Source of the DNA: an uncultured Eubacterium sp.
GTDB lineage: Bacteria; Bacillota; Clostridia; Lachnospirales; Lachnospiraceae
Length of the DNA: 38,692 nucleotides
Direction: 5' to 3'
NCBI GenBank assembly: GCA_934358495.1
Contig: CAKRKO010000017.1
Coordinates: forward strand, 1 to 38,692
Below the pieces are notes generated by a model. That model was not told the DNA's origin and did no database searches. It saw only the letters and a list, made by a program, of their open reading frames with translations. Positions 16,652 through 23,948 of the stretch are shown piece after piece (positions within the stretch are counted from its first letter, which is position 1; every line of letters starts with the position of its first letter). A program made the translations under genes and the position numbers.

Positions 16652-17095
16652 ATGAAAGTATCAACAAAAGGAAGATATGCGCTGCGTCTGATGGTTGACC
16701 TTGGTGTCAACGGCGGCGAAGATAAATATATTTCGCTGAAAGACATTTCTGCACGTCAGAATATTTCCATTAAATATCTGGAACAGATCGTGACACCGCT
16801 GCACCGTGCCGGACTGGTAAGAAGTGTGCGTGGAGCCCAGGGCGGATATCGTCTCAGCAGAAAAGCGGACAAGTACACAGCGGGAGAAATTTTACGTGCC
16901 ATCGAGGGAAGTTTTGCACCGATCGCGTGTCTGGAGACACCGGAAAATGAGTGTGAGCGCTATCATGACTGTGCGACAGTAGGTTTCTGGGAAGGCATGT
17001 ACAAAGTTATCTCGGATTATGTGGACAGTGTGACATTAAAACAGCTGATCGATGAGCATCTGTCAAGACGTTGCCCTGGATGCCAGGAAAAGTAG
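16652..17095 (+). CDS. Rrf2/IscR-family transcriptional regulator
   Basis: This 147-aa winged-helix regulator opens with the family signature MKVSTKGRYALRLMVDLG and carries the recognition helix region NISIKYLEQIVTPLHRAGLV and the wing RGAQGGYRL. Three cysteines (C93, C101, C107) sit where IscR binds its Fe-S cluster, and a C-terminal CPGC pair (C141, C144) is extra. It may sense Fe-S status, oxygen/NO or cysteine. The start at 16652 has AAGGAGG upstream; an ATG 18 nt earlier overlaps that site. No isc/suf genes lie beside it, so its targets are unknown. TAGGAAT at 16605-16611 resembles half of the Rrf2-type CymR box and could be autoregulatory. Confidence 0.9.
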   Translation: MKVSTKGRYALRLMVDLGVNGGEDKYISLKDISARQNISIKYLEQIVTPLHRAGLVRSVRGAQGGYRLSRKADKYTAGEILRAIEGSFAPIACLETPENECERYHDCATVGFWEGMYKVISDYVDSVTLKQLIDEHLSRRCPGCQEK

Positions 17096-17128
17096 AATTA
17101 TAGTGTATTAGAGGGAAAAGGTATTTAG

Positions 17129-18196
17129 ATGAAGAAAAGACTTATAATGCTGGCTTTTGCAGGAGTACTGGCAGTGGGGCTGTCATCTTGCGGGAAAAAA
17201 GAAGTATCTTCGAATCATGTACAGAGTGTTACAAGTGAAACTGATGCAGAAACCAGTATTTCGGAAGAAGTATCGGATCTATCAGAAGAACAGCCAGAGC
17301 AGGTGGAACTTCCGGAATCAGAAGAAGTGCAGGGAGATATCTCGCAAAATACAGAGGATACGCAGGCGCAGCAATCGGAGCAGGAAGTATCTCAGGACAA
17401 CAGCAGTCAAGAGCAAGTGCAAAGTACACCGGTAAGCTACGCGGATCGTCAGGAGATTTATCTGGATGGAAACTGGCAGTATGCAGGAAATTCGGCCATT
17501 CATTCCGGGGCAGCTGTGATGTACAAAGCGAGCGGAAATCGAAATGGTATCGTTGTTGGTGTCAACGCAGGACATGGAACTTCCGGTGGGAGCAGTGTCA
17601 AAACGTTATGTCACCCGGATGGCTCCGCAAAAACAACCGGTGGAAGTACCGCAGCTGGTGCAACGAAGGCAACCGCAGTTTCCGGCGGCATGACATTTAA
17701 TGATGGTGCTACAGAGAGTAGCGTGACGCTGCGCATGGCAGAAATCCTTAGGGATAAACTGCTGGCAGCTGGTTATGATGTGCTGATGGTGCGTGATGGT
17801 TCTGATGTACAGCTTGATAACGTGGCCCGAACCGTAATCTGCAATAATGTGGCAGACTGTCATATTTCCTTACACTGGGATGGCGATGGCCTGAACTATG
17901 ATAAAGGAAGTTTTTACATTTCAGTACCTGACGGAATCAAGGGGATGGAGCCGGTGGCTTCTCACTGGCAGCAGCATAATGCACTGGGGGCATCTTTAGT
18001 AGACGGTCTGCGGGCGCAGGGCTGCAAGATTAATGGCGGTGGAAGTATGAGCATTGACCTGACACAGACATCCTATAGTACGATTCCATCTGTCGATATG
18101 GAACTTGGAAATGCATGTTCCGATCACAGCGACGGCACGTTAAGCACCCAGGCAGAAGGCCTGCTACAGGGCATTAACAATTATTTTGGAAAATAA
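17129..18196 (+). CDS. N-acetylmuramoyl-L-alanine amidase lipoprotein (Amidase_3)
   Basis: This peptidoglycan hydrolase cleaves the bond between MurNAc and L-Ala. A lipoprotein signal (MKKRLIMLAFAGVLAVGLSSC, lipid Cys21) shows it is anchored outside the membrane. A Glu/Gln/Ser-rich linker (about 25-105) precedes the catalytic domain. Zinc ligands fit H149 (NAGHGT), E196 (ATESSV) and H249 (SLHWDG), with catalytic E325 (VDMELGN). The domain carries a Gly/Thr/Ser/Ala-rich insertion (about 155-190) between the first two ligands. It is 33 bp downstream of the Rrf2 gene and may be co-transcribed. A role in separation, sporulation or germination cannot be distinguished here. Confidence 0.88.
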   Translation: MKKRLIMLAFAGVLAVGLSSCGKKEVSSNHVQSVTSETDAETSISEEVSDLSEEQPEQVELPESEEVQGDISQNTEDTQAQQSEQEVSQDNSSQEQVQSTPVSYADRQEIYLDGNWQYAGNSAIHSGAAVMYKASGNRNGIVVGVNAGHGTSGGSSVKTLCHPDGSAKTTGGSTAAGATKATAVSGGMTFNDGATESSVTLRMAEILRDKLLAAGYDVLMVRDGSDVQLDNVARTVICNNVADCHISLHWDGDGLNYDKGSFYISVPDGIKGMEPVASHWQQHNALGASLVDGLRAQGCKINGGGSMSIDLTQTSYSTIPSVDMELGNACSDHSDGTLSTQAEGLLQGINNYFGK

Positions 18197-18198
18197 TA

Positions 18199-18229
18199 AA
18201 AAAGGTGTTGACAAACAACACCTTTTTCT
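18199..18229 (+). terminator. Rho-independent terminator after the amidase gene
   Basis: AAAGGTGTTG-acaa-CAACACCTTTTT, a near-perfect stem ending in a T-run three bases after the stop codon. Confidence 0.88.
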
Positions 18230-18277
18230 GTATTATATATCAAGTAGCGCGGCGATGTGCTACAGAAAATAAAATAA

Positions 18278-18351
18278 CGATGCGTGGCTCAGTTTGGTAG
18301 AGCGCTGCGTTCGGGACGCAGAGGTCGCAGGTTCAAATCCTGTCGCATCGA
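18278..18351 (+). tRNA. tRNA-Pro (anticodon CGG)
   Basis: A full cloverleaf is readable: acceptor CGATGCG/CGCATCG with discriminator A, D-arm GCTC...GAGC, anticodon stem CTGCG/CGCAG with loop TTCGGGA, and a T-arm with GTTCAAATC. Anticodon CGG reads CCG (proline); C1 and G37 fit proline tRNAs. CCA is not encoded, so it must be added after transcription. A terminator hairpin follows. Confidence 0.95.
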
Positions 18352-18366
18352 TTCTTGGCAGGGGCG

Positions 18367-18403
18367 CTGAGGTGTTTGGTAAAACGAACATCTCAGTTTT
18401 TTT
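18367..18403 (+). terminator. Rho-independent terminator after tRNA-Pro
   Basis: CTGAGGTGTTTG (18367-18378) pairs with CGAACATCTCAG (18385-18396) and is followed by seven T residues. Confidence 0.85.
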
Positions 18404-18423
18404 GTGTAAAAAAATCTTGCATG

Positions 18424-18431
18424 GTGCACTT
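18424..18431 (-). promoter_or_regulatory. possible autoregulatory half-site upstream of the AraC-family gene
   Basis: GTGCACTT is, on the minus strand, AAGTGCAC: seven of eight bases of the AAGTGCAA half-site seen in pairs before the permease and dctQ genes. It lies 50 bp before the regulator's start. Only one copy is visible, so support is weak. Confidence 0.3.
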
Positions 18432-18480
18432 TAGCAAAGTAAAATAATAGAAGTGAGACATCAGGACGGAGGATATAACC

Positions 18481-20091
18481 ATGCAAAAGAACAGACCGGT
18501 ATTACTTATAATGGGAACAGAAGATGAAGTAAAACATACATTTGGTGTAACTCAGGAAAATTCGCTGCATGATATGATATTTGGCAATGATGCCGGGTTA
18601 AAACAGTGCAGAGTTTGTATTGCAGGTAATCCGGCCATGATTCATGAAGTGATAGAACGTTATACTGTCCTTCTGACAATTACATTTGTTGAAGTAAATA
18701 CATGGAAGTCAATGTTTCTATATGAATTTCAGAAGCAATATCCTCAAATTGCAATCATGGGTATATTTGCTTCTATTACGGAGGAAGAAATCCAGTACGC
18801 AAAAGCATTGTTTATGGAATCGGTATTTGAACAAAAAACATTCAGTTTTTATACATTTGCATTTTCTGTTTGCCGGGAAATGAAAAAGAGGCTGGCACAT
18901 GAAGACGCTATGAATATTTTTCAACATAAACTTGTACTTGGAGAACCAACATTTTTGGAGCATACATTCTGGCGTAATACAATTTTGGATGAACGGTGGT
19001 TTGATGATCAGGAGATGTTTGCAAAGGGAAGGGAACTTGGAATACAGCTGGATGTGGCGGATACCTATGTACTTGTTTTGTGCAGGAGAATTGCTTCACA
19101 ACAGATGACGGATCAAACGGTATTAGAGAGTTTTGAAACAAGTAAATCATTGTTTGAATATGATGCAACTTATGAGGTTGTTGCAGTAGAAGCATCTGCG
19201 GTGTGTTTGATCATTCCGGTTGCAGAGAAAGATTATAGACAGCTGTGTGATATGATTTCGTTTTTTGTACGGAATGCAGCAGAAGAATACGGGATTAGCT
19301 GGAGCACTTATACAAGCACAGTGACATTGCTTCCCATTTTGCGACAGAAATATCTGGAATTACGTGAAATGGAACGTAGAAATATATCACCGCAGAGCAG
19401 AAATTTTCTGTTGGAAGAAATGCCACTTTATAATCGCGTTAATGTGATAGAAGGAAGCGAGTGGATTCAGTATTTTGCGGAAGGAAAAATTGTGCTGATA
19501 CGGGAAGAACTTTTTGCGTTTGTGAGTATGCTGATTGAAAAGGGAGAACTCAATATTGAGAGTATGTATGGAATTGTACATCGGTTGAGTATGGCATTTT
19601 ATGCATCTATGGAGATGCGGAAACAGCCGGTAAATGAGATACTTACAACCCGTGAATATTTGAAGAAATTTAATCAGGCGAGCCGTTCTGTAGAGAATTT
19701 ATATGCATTCCTGGATTATCTGGAAAGTTATAACCAGTCGGTTATCAAAGATTTACAGGAAGATCACTTTTTATCCATACAGATTCGCCAGTATATTAAG
19801 GAGCATATTGAAGAAGACTTGACGAGAGAAGAAATCGCGAAAAACTTTTTTATGAGTAAAGACTATATTTCACATGTTTTCAAAAAAGAAACAGGGAATT
19901 CGCTGATCAGTGCGATTAATGAAGAAAAGATCAGTAAGGCAAAGGAGCTGTTGATTACGTCATCAGCATCCGTCAGCGAAATCGCTACGAATCTTGGTAT
20001 CACAAATTTTTCTTATTTTACCCGAATATTTAAAAAGGAGACAGGAGTGTCTCCACAGGAGTTTCGAAAGAATGCCTGGAATCGTACATAA
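18481..20091 (+). CDS. AraC-family transcriptional regulator (large, uncharacterised sensor region)
   Basis: This is a 536-aa regulator. The last 103 residues are the two-helix-turn-helix AraC/XylS domain (EDLTREEIAKNFFMSKDYIS, then SVSEIATNLGITNFSYFTRI and the closing TGVSPQEFRK). The 430-residue front part resembles the long sensor regions of YesN-like clostridial regulators but has no clear phospho-acceptor receiver motif, so a partner kinase cannot be claimed. GGAGGAT precedes the ATG. It is transcribed alone and ends in a strong terminator 5 bp after the stop. Its position, and paired half-sites with AraC-type 21-bp spacing before both following units, make it the likely activator of 20261-28964. 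The inducer is unknown. Confidence 0.88.
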   Translation: MQKNRPVLLIMGTEDEVKHTFGVTQENSLHDMIFGNDAGLKQCRVCIAGNPAMIHEVIERYTVLLTITFVEVNTWKSMFLYEFQKQYPQIAIMGIFASITEEEIQYAKALFMESVFEQKTFSFYTFAFSVCREMKKRLAHEDAMNIFQHKLVLGEPTFLEHTFWRNTILDERWFDDQEMFAKGRELGIQLDVADTYVLVLCRRIASQQMTDQTVLESFETSKSLFEYDATYEVVAVEASAVCLIIPVAEKDYRQLCDMISFFVRNAAEEYGISWSTYTSTVTLLPILRQKYLELREMERRNISPQSRNFLLEEMPLYNRVNVIEGSEWIQYFAEGKIVLIREELFAFVSMLIEKGELNIESMYGIVHRLSMAFYASMEMRKQPVNEILTTREYLKKFNQASRSVENLYAFLDYLESYNQSVIKDLQEDHFLSIQIRQYIKEHIEEDLTREEIAKNFFMSKDYISHVFKKETGNSLISAINEEKISKAKELLITSSASVSEIATNLGITNFSYFTRIFKKETGVSPQEFRKNAWNRT

Positions 20092-20095
20092 TCTA

Positions 20096-20130
20096 CAGGA
20101 GACATGGTATCATGTCTCCTGAATTTTTTT
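20096..20130 (+). terminator. Rho-independent terminator of the AraC-family gene
   Basis: CAGGAGACAT-ggtatc-ATGTCTCCTG followed by a T-run ending at 20130, which abuts the operator region of the next transcription unit. Confidence 0.92.
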
Positions 20131-20132
20131 AA

Positions 20133-20188
20133 AAGTACAAATTATAAACCATAAAGTGCAAGTACAATTCAGCAGAAAAAAATACAAT
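20133..20188 (+). promoter_or_regulatory. AraC-type operator and promoter of the permease-flavoprotein unit
   Basis: AAGTACAA (20133-20140) and AAGTGCAA (20154-20161) are direct repeats 21 bp apart, the spacing typical for AraC-family tandem half-sites. A third overlapping copy, AAGTACAA, is at 20160-20167. TACAAT at 20183-20188 is a near-consensus -10 starting 29 bp after the start of the second half-site; the -35 position is poor and overlaps the half-site, as in activator-dependent class II promoters. The same geometry occurs at 23317-23372. Confidence 0.6.
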
Positions 20189-20260
20189 GTACTTGTACAA
20201 AAAATGAAATCCGAAACATGTATTTTCAAATGAGAATACGAAGAAGAAGGGAGAAGGACA

Positions 20261-21613
20261 ATGTCAGGATTAGATGTATTAGCATTGGTTGGTGTGCTGG
20301 TTTCTTTTGCAGTCATGTTCATTTTGGTATTTAAGGGCATGCATGTTGTATGGGCAACAGTGATCTGTACGATCATCCTAGTCATTACAAACAGACTGAA
20401 TCTGCTGGATTCTATTAATACGCTGTTTGTATCATGGGGAGATTCCATTCCTCAGTTTGCACCGGTTATTTTATTTGGTGCAGTATTTTCAAAGGTGATG
20501 GATTACACCGGAGCAGCGAGATCTTTTGCTACAACGCTGTATAAGTACGCAGTACCAAAATCGGCAGAGGGCAATCGCAGGAGAGCCTGGACGATTGTAA
20601 TTACTGTGATTCTGGAAGTGGTACTAGTATATGCAGGTATTGACCAGTTTGCAATTTTATTTATTATGATGCCGATACTTGCAACGGTATGTGAGGAGGT
20701 AAATATTCCGAGAAGATATTTGCCGGCATTAATTCTTGCGGCAGCAGGTATTGCCTGCGCGATGCCGGGATGTGCAAATGTGTCCAATACCATTCCGATG
20801 GGACTGACAGGATCCACCAGTATGGGCGGTATGGTTCCTGGATTTGTTGGAACTGCAGTTGTAGCGGTAGGTGTCTGTGTATATCTGGTAAAATCGGTGA
20901 ATAAAGCAGTAGCAGGTGGCGAGAAATTTGAATGGGGTGAAGTATTAAAACCATCCGCTGTAGATGGAAATGTACCGCCATTTATTCTCAGTATTATTCC
21001 AATTCTGGTAGTTGTCATCGCGTTCAATGCGTTTGGACTGGCTGCACAGTATGCACTTGCACTTGCAGCAATTGTTGGATGCATTATTTTATACAAATGG
21101 ATCCCGATTCCGGAACAACAGGAAAAAGATGTAAAGGGACATTTTCAGGGCATTTATAAAATGATGCTGGATGGTCTGATGTCAATCGCACCGATCATTC
21201 TGATTTTCCTTTCCATGGGATTTGCATCTGTAATCAGTGAAACAAGAGGATATGAAATCCTGCTTGATCTGGTTATGAAGGTAGACTTAAATCCGACAAT
21301 TACATTTGCAATTATCATGTGTCTGCTGGTTGGTATTATGATCAATCCGGTTGGTGCAATGATGGTAGCAATCCCGTTTGCCATGAGTGCGTTCCCGGAT
21401 CTGTCACCGTATGCGCTGCACAGAATCGCATCGTTCTCATATATCGTTCTGGATTCTATGCCGTTTGCGGCTGGAATTATTGTTGCGATGAATATGGCAG
21501 GTTTGAAACAGAAAGAGGCATATAAGCACCTGTTCTTTACAACTGTTGTGTGGGCGGCAATTGGATTTGCAGTAGTAGTATTACTGTTTACTTTAAATCC
21601 GGGCTGGCATTAA
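20261..21613 (+). CDS. GntP-family (ion transporter superfamily) permease
   Basis: This 450-aa integral membrane protein has about 12 hydrophobic segments and no signal peptide. The region PVILFGAVFSKVMDYTGAAR followed by SFATTL matches the GntP pattern (GAMLGKMLADCGGAQRIATTL in E. coli). A NPVGAMMVAIPFAMSA segment forms the second re-entrant region. GntP-type carriers import gluconate or related sugar acids and carboxylates by cation symport; the true substrate is unknown. GAAGGGAGAAGG precedes the ATG. It heads a two-gene unit with the next flavoprotein (55 bp apart). Linkage to a TRAP system suggests two import, or import/export, routes for related anions. Confidence 0.8.
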   Translation: MSGLDVLALVGVLVSFAVMFILVFKGMHVVWATVICTIILVITNRLNLLDSINTLFVSWGDSIPQFAPVILFGAVFSKVMDYTGAARSFATTLYKYAVPKSAEGNRRRAWTIVITVILEVVLVYAGIDQFAILFIMMPILATVCEEVNIPRRYLPALILAAAGIACAMPGCANVSNTIPMGLTGSTSMGGMVPGFVGTAVVAVGVCVYLVKSVNKAVAGGEKFEWGEVLKPSAVDGNVPPFILSIIPILVVVIAFNAFGLAAQYALALAAIVGCIILYKWIPIPEQQEKDVKGHFQGIYKMMLDGLMSIAPIILIFLSMGFASVISETRGYEILLDLVMKVDLNPTITFAIIMCLLVGIMINPVGAMMVAIPFAMSAFPDLSPYALHRIASFSYIVLDSMPFAAGIIVAMNMAGLKQKEAYKHLFFTTVVWAAIGFAVVVLLFTLNPGWH

Positions 21614-21668
21614 AGAAAAAGCAGGTTGAGAAGAAAGTTTGTGAGTATCGTCCAGGAGTGACAATAGA

Positions 21669-23141
21669 ATGGAGTGTAAAATGAAACAATTATCAACAGA
21701 AGTAGCTGTGATTGGAGCAGGTCCGTCAGGTATGGCGGCAGCACTGACAGCAGCGCGATTGGGAAGAAAAGTAATGATTTTTGAAAAAGGGGATCACTAT
21801 GGTGGTGCTATCGGTGGAGGAAAGGGACCGCTTGGTATCAATACCTTACAGCAGAGACGTTTGCAGCGCGTTGTGACAGAAGATAAAGCATTTAAATATT
21901 TTATGGATTACAGTCACTGGAGAGCAAATCCGGCACTGGTTGCGGCATATGTAAATAAATCTTCCGACACGATTCACTGGCTGGAAGATCTGGGATGTGA
22001 ATTTAACAGTCTGAATGCGTATGTGGAGGGTGGAAATCATACCTGGCACGTATACGATGACAGCGAATATTCTATTTGTGATCGTATCTGGGCAAAAGCA
22101 AAGGAGCTGGGGGTTGAGATCGTGTATGGAGCAGCCGGAAAAGATCTGATTCTGAGAGACGGACGTGTTGTTGGTGTTCAGATCGTTTTGAATAATGAAA
22201 TGGAAGACGTGATGGCAGATGCAGTGGTGATTGCAACCGGAGGATTTGGAAATAATGCGAAAATGGTTGAAAAATATACGCCGTATGAACTTGGAAAAAC
22301 AGTATGTGCCATGACCAGAAACTGCGATGGTGACGGAATCCGTATGGCATGGGATGCAGGCGCTTCCAAAGGATACATGTTTTATGATGCATTTGCGGGG
22401 CTCCCACATCCGCAGCTGGGAGGACCGGGTGGATTCTGTTCTGAACTGCGGCCGTTCCGTCAGCCGAACCTGCTTTTTAACCAGCAGGGAAAACGTTTTA
22501 CAGATGAGACGGCCATGTGCAATGGCGCATATGGTATCAATGCGATCCGTCAGCAGCCGGGAACGTATGCGTATATGATTTTGACAGACGAGATTCTAGA
22601 TCACTACAGAGAAGACGGATTTGCAATCGCGCTTCCAAGTCAGGATCCGTTTACCGGACAATATGAGGACTGGCCGCGGGGATTTGAGGAAAAGATGGAA
22701 GTAGTTATCTGTGAAAAACAGAGTCCGGATCTGTATATGGGAGATTCCATTGATGAGATCGCTGCGCAGATTCAGGTAGATGCGGAAACATTAAAAACTA
22801 CAATTGAGGAGTATAATAAGTTCTGTGATCAGGGACAGGATCAGATCTTCCATAAGAGAAGAAGTTTCCTTCTTCCAATCAGGGGTAAAAAATTTTATGT
22901 TGCCCGTTTGAGTGCCAATAGTTATGCAACACTGGGCGGTATCAATATTAATGAAAAAGCAGAGGTTATCCGTGAGGATGGAAGTGCGATCCAGGGGCTT
23001 TACGCAGCCGGAAATGATGCCAATACAATCTGTGTGGATTCCTACTGTTTTGAAATGCCGGGACATACTTCAGGTTTTGCCTATAATACCGGACGTATTG
23101 CAGGGGAGAATTTAAATAGATATATTGATTCATGTAAATAA
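21669..23141 (+). CDS. cytoplasmic fumarate-reductase-like flavoprotein 2 (FAD_binding_2)
   Basis: This 490-aa flavoprotein has VAVIGAGPSGMAAALTAARL for FAD binding, GGAIGGGKGPLGINT, ATGGFGNN and a C-terminal ATLGGININ...GLYAAGNDAN segment. It is a paralog of the protein at 11613: both share GPLGI, the SDTIHWLEDLG-like block, RQPNLL and the closing DSYxF...G.T.GFAxNxGRxAGE. As in the paralog, the catalytic-Arg segment of fumarate reductases is missing and replaced by CVDSYCFEMPGHTSGFAYN. There is no signal peptide, so it is cytosolic. A dehydrogenase or reductase role toward the transported substrate is inferred from context. An ATG at 21681 is an equally plausible start, since ribosome-binding-like AGGAG/GGAG lie before both. 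Confidence 0.8.
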   Translation: MECKMKQLSTEVAVIGAGPSGMAAALTAARLGRKVMIFEKGDHYGGAIGGGKGPLGINTLQQRRLQRVVTEDKAFKYFMDYSHWRANPALVAAYVNKSSDTIHWLEDLGCEFNSLNAYVEGGNHTWHVYDDSEYSICDRIWAKAKELGVEIVYGAAGKDLILRDGRVVGVQIVLNNEMEDVMADAVVIATGGFGNNAKMVEKYTPYELGKTVCAMTRNCDGDGIRMAWDAGASKGYMFYDAFAGLPHPQLGGPGGFCSELRPFRQPNLLFNQQGKRFTDETAMCNGAYGINAIRQQPGTYAYMILTDEILDHYREDGFAIALPSQDPFTGQYEDWPRGFEEKMEVVICEKQSPDLYMGDSIDEIAAQIQVDAETLKTTIEEYNKFCDQGQDQIFHKRRSFLLPIRGKKFYVARLSANSYATLGGININEKAEVIREDGSAIQGLYAAGNDANTICVDSYCFEMPGHTSGFAYNTGRIAGENLNRYIDSCK

Positions 23142-23151
23142 ATATAGCTAA

Positions 23152-23193
23152 TGTGAGAGGACTCCCGTTTTTACAGGCGGTGAGCAATAAAAA
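23152..23193. repeat. short repeat, copy 1 (GACTCCCG...GAGCAA type)
   Basis: ATGTGAGAGGACTCCCG, then ACAGGCGGTGAGCAATAAAA, closely resembles 31289-31333 (ATGTGAGATGACTCCCG... GCAGGTGGCGAGCAACAAG). In both cases it starts just after or at the stop of a gene. Function unknown. Confidence 0.4.
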
Positions 23194-23210
23194 TATCGTA
23201 AGCCATATAA

Positions 23211-23252
23211 AAGTGCCGTTTTCCATTTGGAGAACGGCATTTCTCTTTTTTT
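23211..23252 (+). terminator. Rho-independent terminator of the permease-flavoprotein unit
   Basis: GTGCCGTTTTC-catttg-GAGAACGGCAT stem followed by a T-rich tract. It separates the flavoprotein gene from the TRAP unit, showing that they are transcribed separately. Confidence 0.85.
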
Positions 23253-23270
23253 GAAGAAATGTTTTGGCAC

Positions 23271-23312
23271 TGAGACGGAAAATGTGCATAAAAATATTGA
23301 GACGGAAAATGT
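23271..23312. repeat. 15-bp perfect direct repeat upstream of the dctQ operator
   Basis: TGAGACGGAAAATGT occurs at 23271-23285 and again at 23298-23312, 27 bp apart and immediately before the AraC-type half-sites. It could be a second regulator's site or a local duplication. Confidence 0.5.
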
Positions 23313-23316
23313 CACT

Positions 23317-23372
23317 AAGTGCAAATTTAGAGCAGTTTAGTGCAAGCGGGAAGAACTGCTATTTTATACAAT
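23317..23372 (+). promoter_or_regulatory. AraC-type operator and promoter of the TRAP/beta-helix/ADH unit
   Basis: AAGTGCAA (23317-23324) and TAGTGCAA (23338-23345) are 21 bp apart. TACAAT (23367-23372) starts 29 bp after the start of the second half-site, exactly as in the 20133-20188 promoter. The -35 position is non-consensus and touches the half-site. Confidence 0.6.
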
Positions 23373-23402
23373 AAGTACATCAGAAAGAAAGGAGAGGTAA
23401 TT

Positions 23403-23948
23403 ATGGGAGAACGTCATGAAAAGCTATCCAGAATAGACCGGATCGTCAACCGATGTATGTGGGGCATTTCTATTATATCCGGAATCTGTCTGGTAATTAC
23501 AGCGGTGCTTTGTACCTGCGATGCATTGCTGTCAAAATTCTTTTCTGTCAGTATACCAAATGGTACCGAATGGGTGACCTATCTGAACATTCCGGTTGTT
23601 TTTTTTGCAATGGCATATATTCAGATTGACCGGGGACATACAACGGTAGATCTGCTTTGTTCTAAATTTCCGCAGAAGGTTCAGAAAGTGATCAAGGTTG
23701 TGGGCGATGTTCTGGGAACGGTAGTATGTCTGTTTTCCGGATATTGTGCAATGAGACTGACCGCAGATAAGTTCAGCACCATGACAAAAAGTTCCTCTGC
23801 ATCCAATGCATTTGTGATCTGGCCATTTGTACTTATTATCGCTATTGGATTTGTTGTGGTAGGAGCTGCATTTGCCTGGTGTATTGTCAGAGACATACTG
23901 AAAAATGATGCGGAAAATGCAGAAGAGAAAGAGGAGGTGACGCCATGA
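23403..23948 (+). CDS. TRAP transporter small membrane subunit (DctQ-like)
   Basis: This 181-aa protein has four hydrophobic segments and the family pattern ending in WVTYLNIPVVFFAMAYIQID, followed by RGHTTVDLL. It is the small integral subunit of a sodium-driven tripartite carboxylate transporter. I start it at 23403, where AAAGGAGAGG gives ideal spacing and the family N-terminus begins; an upstream ATG at 23340 lies inside the operator. Its stop overlaps the start of dctM (ATGA), showing translational coupling. Confidence 0.9.
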   Translation: MGERHEKLSRIDRIVNRCMWGISIISGICLVITAVLCTCDALLSKFFSVSIPNGTEWVTYLNIPVVFFAMAYIQIDRGHTTVDLLCSKFPQKVQKVIKVVGDVLGTVVCLFSGYCAMRLTADKFSTMTKSSSASNAFVIWPFVLIIAIGFVVVGAAFAWCIVRDILKNDAENAEEKEEVTP

